Positions 59,816-64,000 of a DNA stretch of 64,000 nt are shown here, piece after piece (position 1 is the first letter of the stretch; each line of letters starts with the position of its first letter). The stretch spans positions 1,076,001 to 1,140,000 of the forward strand of contig NC_022571.1 of the NCBI RefSeq assembly GCF_000473995.1, given 5' to 3'. Both the position numbers and the translations under genes were made by a program. Source of the DNA: Clostridium saccharobutylicum DSM 13864. Its GTDB lineage: Bacteria > Bacillota > Clostridia > Clostridiales > Clostridiaceae. The notes beneath the pieces are model-generated. The model saw only the letters and a program-made list of their open reading frames with translations. It was not told the origin of the DNA and did no database searches.

Positions 59816-60496
59816 ATGAATGATAACGATTTAAAAAAGATTTGTGCACAAGAGGCAATGAAATATATAGAAAACAATATGATAATAGGTCTTGGTGGAG
59901 GAAGAAGTATAGGATATCTAATAGAAAATATAAAAGAGAATAAAAAACTTAAGGTTAAAGTGGTTACCCCTTCAGTAAAAACGAAGATGATTTGTGTTGA
60001 AAACGGAGTAGAAGTTTTGCACACTTGTCTTGTGGATAAAGTTGACGTTGCATTTGATGGTTGTGACCAAGTTGATGAAAATTTAAATGCGTTGAAAAGC
60101 AATGGTGGAATTCATACTAAGGAAAAATTAATTGCTAATATGGCTAGTCAATATATACTTCTTGTTGATGAAGGAAAAGTTGAAAAGAGCTTAACATTTA
60201 AATTTCCTGTTGTTCTTGAGATTTTAGAAGATTCTTTAAAATATGTTGAAAGAAAAGTATCAGAGTTAGGTGGAAAACCTGTAGTTAGAAGTAGTGGAAT
60301 AAAAGATGGTTTTACTATAAGTGATAATGGAAATATATTGATGGATGTAACATTCAACAATGTCAAGGATGCTAATAAACTTAATAATGAGTTAATAAAT
60401 ATTTGTGGAGTTATAGAGACATCATTATTTACTGATGTTATTACTAAAGTAATTATTGCTGGTGAAAAGGGTGTTAGAATATTATCTAAAAATTAA
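59816..60496 (+). CDS. rpiA: RpiA-like ribose-5-phosphate isomerase
   Basis: A 226-residue isomerase. The three RpiA motifs are present but altered: GLGGGRSIGYLI for GLGTGSTA, DGCDQVDEN for DGADEID, and KSNGGIHTKEK for KGGGGALLREK. The residues known as catalytic in E. coli RpiA are kept (Asp81, Asp84, Lys94, Glu103). ATG 59816 lies seven bases after GGGAAGG; an upstream ATG at 59798 precedes that site. It heads a sugar-catabolism operon with an oxidoreductase, an RpiR regulator and an aldo-keto reductase. The changed phosphate loop suggests a different sugar phosphate is possible. Confidence 0.88.
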   Translation: MNDNDLKKICAQEAMKYIENNMIIGLGGGRSIGYLIENIKENKKLKVKVVTPSVKTKMICVENGVEVLHTCLVDKVDVAFDGCDQVDENLNALKSNGGIHTKEKLIANMASQYILLVDEGKVEKSLTFKFPVVLEILEDSLKYVERKVSELGGKPVVRSSGIKDGFTISDNGNILMDVTFNNVKDANKLNNELINICGVIETSLFTDVITKVIIAGEKGVRILSKN

Positions 60497-60582
60497 ATGA
60501 CAAACAAAGATGGGTATAGAAATTATTTTTATGTATATTTTATAAAAATAACAGGTTTAATAATATGTATGAGGTGATATAA

Positions 60583-61554
60583 ATGAATAAAATAAAATGG
60601 GCAATACTAGGACCTGGAACGATTGCGAAAGATTTTGCGAAAGCTATTACAGAAGTAAATGGAAGCATTTATGCAGTAGGTGCAAGAACTATTGAAAAAG
60701 CACAAAAGTTTTCAAGTGATTATAATGTAGAAAAAATTTATGGAAGTTATAGTGAAATGCTGAAAGATAGTGAAATAGATGTGGTTTATATATCAACACC
60801 ACATTCCAATCATTATGAATATATAATGAAAAGTTTAAAAAACAATAAACATGTACTATGTGAAAAGGCTATAACTGTAAATGGAGATCAATTGAGAGAG
60901 ATAGTTAAACTTGCAAGAGATAAAAATTTAATAGTAGCAGAAGCAATGACTATTTATCATATGCCTTTGTATAAGAAGTTACGTAAGTTTATTGATGATG
61001 GAAAGCTTGGAAAGATTAAAATGATTCAAGTAAATTTTGGAAGTTTAAAAGAATATGATGTTACAAATAGATTTTTTAGTCCAGATTTAGCCGGAGGAGC
61101 ACTACTTGATATTGGTACTTATGCATTATCTTTTACAAGATATTTTCTTTCAAGTCAACCTCAAGAAATATTGACTACAGTAAAGAAATTTGAAACAGGA
61201 GTAGACGAACAATCAGGAATAATACTTAAAAATTCTGATGATGAAATGGCAGTTGTTTCGCTAACAATGAGAGCAAAACAACCTAAGAGGGGAATAGTAT
61301 GTGGAGAATTAGGCTATATAACTGTTGAAAATTTCCCAAGAGCAGATAAAGCTACTTTTACTTATCCAGATGGAAGAGTTGAAGTTATAGAAGATGGTTA
61401 TACTTCAAGAGCATTAGTTTATGAAGTCGAAGATATGAATAAGTGTATTATGAATAAAAGTACCAATTTTACTCAATTAGAGTTATCTATTGATGTTATG
61501 AGTATTATGGATCAAGTTAGAAATCAATGGGGATTAAAGTATTCTTTTGAGTAA
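60583..61554 (+). CDS. Gfo/Idh/MocA family NAD(P)-dependent oxidoreductase
   Basis: A 323-residue enzyme. Rossmann motif WAILGPGTIAKDFA at the amino end, the family EKA motif (HVLCEKAITVNG) with the conserved Lys, and a carboxy-terminal alpha/beta domain (GGALLDIGTYALSF). Members oxidise or reduce sugars, inositols or dihydrodiols. RBS GAGGTGA, 86 bases after rpiA. The substrate is probably a sugar handled by this operon. Confidence 0.93.
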   Translation: MNKIKWAILGPGTIAKDFAKAITEVNGSIYAVGARTIEKAQKFSSDYNVEKIYGSYSEMLKDSEIDVVYISTPHSNHYEYIMKSLKNNKHVLCEKAITVNGDQLREIVKLARDKNLIVAEAMTIYHMPLYKKLRKFIDDGKLGKIKMIQVNFGSLKEYDVTNRFFSPDLAGGALLDIGTYALSFTRYFLSSQPQEILTTVKKFETGVDEQSGIILKNSDDEMAVVSLTMRAKQPKRGIVCGELGYITVENFPRADKATFTYPDGRVEVIEDGYTSRALVYEVEDMNKCIMNKSTNFTQLELSIDVMSIMDQVRNQWGLKYSFE

Positions 61555-61650
61555 TATAAATTTAATGAACAAATGAATTTTATTTATTTTAATATTATAG
61601 TATTCTAATATGGTAAGTTTTTAAACCATATTAAAGGAGCAATAAATACG

Positions 61651-62502
61651 ATGAAAAATATAGAAAAAAGTATTTTAGATAAAATTCTATGCATATATAA
61701 AAATTTATATGAAGCAGAAAAGAAAATTGCTGATTATGTTATAAACAATAAAGAAAAAGTTATCGAAATGACAGTTTCTGAATTAGCTATTGAAAGTAAT
61801 GTAAGTGAAGCTACTATAGTTAGATTTTGCAAGAAATGTGGATTGAAAGGTTTTTATGATTTAAAGATAAATATTGCCAAGGAGATGGTTAATTCAAAAG
61901 AGCAATCAGTATCCAATAAGTTAGACTCTAATAATATAGAACAATCTCTTCAAAATATATTAGCAAATAAAATTGAAGAATTAAAGCATACTATATCAAT
62001 GATGCGTGAAGATACTATAAAAAAAATATTGGATGTTATAAAGAATGCGAGAATTGTTCAATTTGCAGCAGTAGGAAATACGATACCAGTAGCCATGGAT
62101 GGAACATATAAATTTAATCAGTTAGGAATATCTTCTGTTACAAATACTATATGGGAAACTCAACTTGCATTTGCATATACATTAACAAAAAAAGATGTAG
62201 TTATAGTTATATCTAATTCTGGATCTTCAAAGAAGCTTGTAACTTTGTTGGATATTGCAAATGAAAGGAACGCGACAACAATTTCTATAACTAACCATGA
62301 AAATTCTCCAGTAGCGAATAAAAGCACATATCATATAAATACATCGACAAGAGAAAAATTATTTTTAGATGAATTTAGTTTTTCCAGGGTATCTGCTATG
62401 GTTGTTATAGAAGTTCTGTATTTACTTTTAACAAGAGATAAAAAAGATTCATATAGTTGGATTAGCCAGCATGAACAGTCGATAGCGGATGGTAAGGTTT
62501 AA
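61651..62502 (+). CDS. RpiR family transcriptional regulator (HTH and SIS domains)
   Basis: A 283-residue regulator. HTH about residues 35-60 (TVSELAIESNVSEATIVRFC) and a sugar-isomerase (SIS) domain about 120-260 that binds a phosphosugar (VVIVISNSGSSKKLVTLLD). RBS AAAGGAG. Placed inside the operon, it most likely controls it in response to the sugar phosphate that is metabolised. Confidence 0.94.
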   Translation: MKNIEKSILDKILCIYKNLYEAEKKIADYVINNKEKVIEMTVSELAIESNVSEATIVRFCKKCGLKGFYDLKINIAKEMVNSKEQSVSNKLDSNNIEQSLQNILANKIEELKHTISMMREDTIKKILDVIKNARIVQFAAVGNTIPVAMDGTYKFNQLGISSVTNTIWETQLAFAYTLTKKDVVIVISNSGSSKKLVTLLDIANERNATTISITNHENSPVANKSTYHINTSTREKLFLDEFSFSRVSAMVVIEVLYLLLTRDKKDSYSWISQHEQSIADGKV

Positions 62503-62534
62503 AAATATTAAAGGTGAGAGGGAGGAGGATAAAA

Positions 62535-63455
62535 ATGAAAAATATAAATATCGGAAATAGTGGAATTGAGGTTTCAGAAATTGGACTTGGATGCATGAGG
62601 ATGGCAAACATCGGAAAAAATGAAGCAGAAAAAATAATTAAAACAGCATTAGATGAAGGTGTCAATTTTTTTGACCATGCTGACATATATGGAAATGGAA
62701 AATCAGAGGAAGTTTTTGGTAATGCAATTAATATGAACTCATCAATAAGAGAATCAATAATTATTCAAACAAAATGTGCTATAGTTCCAGGAAAAATGTA
62801 TGATTTCTCAAAAGAACATATTTTAAATTCAGTAGAAGGAAGTTTGAAAAGATTAAAAACAGATTATTTAGATGCATTATTATTGCATCGTCCAGATACA
62901 CTTATGGAACCAGAAGAAGTTGCAGAAGCTTTTTCTAAGTTATATGAAAGTGGAAAAGTAAAGCAGTTTGGAGTTAGCAATCATAATCCAATGCAAATTG
63001 AATTACTTAATAAATATTTAAACAATAAGATAGTAATTAATCAAATGCAATTTAGTATAATGCATACAGGAATGGTTGATAACGGATTGAATGTTAATAT
63101 GAAAATAGAACATTCAATAGATAGAGATGGTAGTATATTAGAATATTGTCGCTTAAAGGACATAACAATTCAAGCATGGTCTCCATTTCAATATGGATTC
63201 TTTGAAGGAACATTTTTAGATAATGATAAATTCCCAGAATTAAATAAAAAAATTAATGAGATTGCTGAGAAAAAGGGAGTAACAAATACTGCAATAGCAG
63301 CTGCGTGGATTTTAAGACATCCGGCAAAAATCCAAACAATAGTTGGAACAATGAATCCTAATAGACTTAAAGAAATATGCAAGGCGTCAAATGTAGAATT
63401 AACAAGACAAGAGTGGTATGAAATATATTTAGCAGCAGGAAATAAGCTACCTTAA
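62535..63455 (+). CDS. Aldo/keto reductase
   Basis: A 306-residue NADPH-dependent reductase with a TIM-barrel fold. Amino end IEVSEIGLGCMRMANIG, catalytic Asp/Tyr in NFFDHADIYGNGKSEE, and the cofactor site near the end (TIVGTMNPNRLKEIC). Similar to YdhF-type aldo/keto reductases. ATG 62535 follows GGAGGAGG; an in-frame GTG at 62514 is before that site. Last gene of the rpiA-like operon. Confidence 0.94.
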   Translation: MKNINIGNSGIEVSEIGLGCMRMANIGKNEAEKIIKTALDEGVNFFDHADIYGNGKSEEVFGNAINMNSSIRESIIIQTKCAIVPGKMYDFSKEHILNSVEGSLKRLKTDYLDALLLHRPDTLMEPEEVAEAFSKLYESGKVKQFGVSNHNPMQIELLNKYLNNKIVINQMQFSIMHTGMVDNGLNVNMKIEHSIDRDGSILEYCRLKDITIQAWSPFQYGFFEGTFLDNDKFPELNKKINEIAEKKGVTNTAIAAAWILRHPAKIQTIVGTMNPNRLKEICKASNVELTRQEWYEIYLAAGNKLP

Positions 63456-63849
63456 AAATCAGTTAATGAATATGAATTAAAAGAACAAGTTAAAGATGTT
63501 ATGTATATTTTGTGTTAGATAAGCAAACATGCTTGACTAATAGCTATATATTAGGAAGTATATTCGTGTAGTATAATACGAAATAGATTAGTATTTTGGC
63601 TTGTTTTTTTGATGTATTAAATTAACTTAGGTTCAAGGAGTTAACTTACAATCGTCTGCAAGATTGGTGTTTTTTTCATTTAACTAATCATTTGAACTAT
63701 TGTTTTTAGCATAATATATAGTATTTCCATTATGCTTTGTGTTGGAAAGTATGTTGGAAAGTGTTTCGGTTAAGATAGAATCCGTTGCTAAGAGATGTGG
63801 GTCATTTAAAGTAGATTAAAAAAAGAGTTTGAAAAATTTAAAAAAGTTA
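63456..63849. other. Intergenic region between the aldo/keto reductase gene and the rRNA-type promoter
   Basis: No gene is visible. CAATC (63649) and GATTG (63662) form a small hairpin followed by TTTTTTT (63670-63676), a possible terminator. AAGTATGTTGGAAAGTGTTTCGG near 63750 repeats GTTGGAAAGT twice, perhaps a remnant of an extra upstream promoter. Confidence 0.4.
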
Positions 63850-63878
63850 TTGACAGATTTTGAATCAGGTGATAAACT
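63850..63878 (+). promoter_or_regulatory. Strong rRNA-type promoter
   Basis: TTGACA (63850-63855), a 17-base spacer, and TAAACT (63873-63878), consensus -35 with a good -10, directly before a leader that looks like those of clostridial rRNA operons. Confidence 0.8.
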
Positions 63879-63884
63879 AAAAAA

Positions 63885-64000
63885 GTCGCGTGAGAGTGAT
63901 GTATAAAAATAAAAAATAACAGCGAAAGTTGTAAAAAATGGTCTTTGAAAATTGAACAGAATATGATAAATACATTTAAGTAAACCAGCAATTTTTATTT
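63885..64000 (+). ncRNA. Probable leader of an rRNA operon with boxA (partial)
   Basis: TGGTCTTTGAAA (63939-63950) resembles boxA, the rRNA antitermination signal, and the following ATTGAACAGAATATG and AAACCAGCAATT stretches are usual in pre-16S leaders of clostridia. The 16S gene itself is not in the window. The open frames here are not coding. Confidence 0.7.

Noticed and set aside
63806..63991. Minus-strand open frame at the right edge
   Set aside because: It lies across the rRNA-type promoter and leader and is mostly low-complexity Phe/Leu/Ser.

Overview
The DNA is very AT-rich, with dense short operons, strong AGGAGG-type ribosome binding sites, several TTG and GTG starts, and a gene set typical of saccharolytic clostridia: many PTS sugar transporters, secreted cellulase, pyruvate carboxylase, membrane pyrophosphatase and flagellar motor. 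I read it as a chromosome segment of a Clostridium sensu stricto species, probably near the C. beijerinckii / C. saccharobutylicum group. The species call is inference.

Layout. (1) 1-6246: a cellobiose/beta-glucoside PTS operon: 3' part of a GH1 6-phospho-beta-glucosidase, IIB, a PRD-type activator, IIA, an undescribed small membrane protein, IIC, terminator. (2) 6687-8932: secreted PI-specific phospholipase C, a frameshifted remnant of a malic enzyme gene, and a 2-keto-3-deoxygluconate permease. (3) 9029-10903 (minus): secreted modular GH5 endoglucanase with a CBM2 module. (4) 11370-17511: a second beta-glucoside PTS operon (ROK kinase, GH1, IIB, IIC, IIA) followed by its LacI-type regulator; three matching palindromes mark the probable regulon. 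(5) 17616-23128 (minus): a chemoreceptor followed 34 bp later by a one-module NRPS-like gene (half C domain, A, PCP, reductase) broken by one inserted base. (6) 23810-31726: a GT39-type glycosyltransferase, a dicarboxylate/amino-acid symporter, a second GT-C-like membrane protein with a small Gly/Asn-rich secreted protein, a 281-bp hairpin element, and an AraC-type regulator. (7) 32057-33880: a deaminase-fold protein resembling polymorphic toxins, convergent with a phosphoribosyltransferase. (8) 34182-37476: glucose-type PTS IICBA controlled by a RAT/terminator leader and its adjacent GlcT/LicT-type antiterminator. (9) 37728-40477: a degenerate ABC ATPase fused to a LytTR domain, then an ABC-2 exporter. 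(10) 40765-42010 (minus): a pair of little-known proteins, one with a deoxyribosyltransferase/TIR-like pattern. (11) 42191-46065: MarR-regulated multidrug efflux operon. (12) 46415-50151: motA, motB, chemoreceptor. (13) 50613-57217: pyruvate carboxylase, RpiB-like isomerase, membrane pyrophosphatase (minus). (14) 57564-59264: PLP aminotransferase with an ECF S component. (15) 59816-63455: RpiA-like isomerase, Gfo/Idh oxidoreductase, RpiR regulator, aldo-keto reductase. (16) 63850-64000: promoter and boxA-bearing leader that look like the start of an rRNA operon whose 16S gene lies just outside the window.

A recurring theme is a dispersed family of about 160-bp inverted-repeat elements with AGGCACAT-type ends, six copies plus a deletion derivative. 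I saw no transposase, CRISPR array or complete RNA gene. The functional core is polysaccharide use: the endoglucanase makes cello-oligosaccharides, two PTS operons import and phosphorylate beta-glucosides, GH1 enzymes split the phosphorylated sugar, the ROK kinase can phosphorylate free sugar, and the glucose PTS takes up glucose.

The best candidates for something not previously described are the chemoreceptor-NRPS operon, the toxin-like deaminase, the 40765-42010 gene pair, the pseudo-ABC/LytTR regulator and the repeat family.
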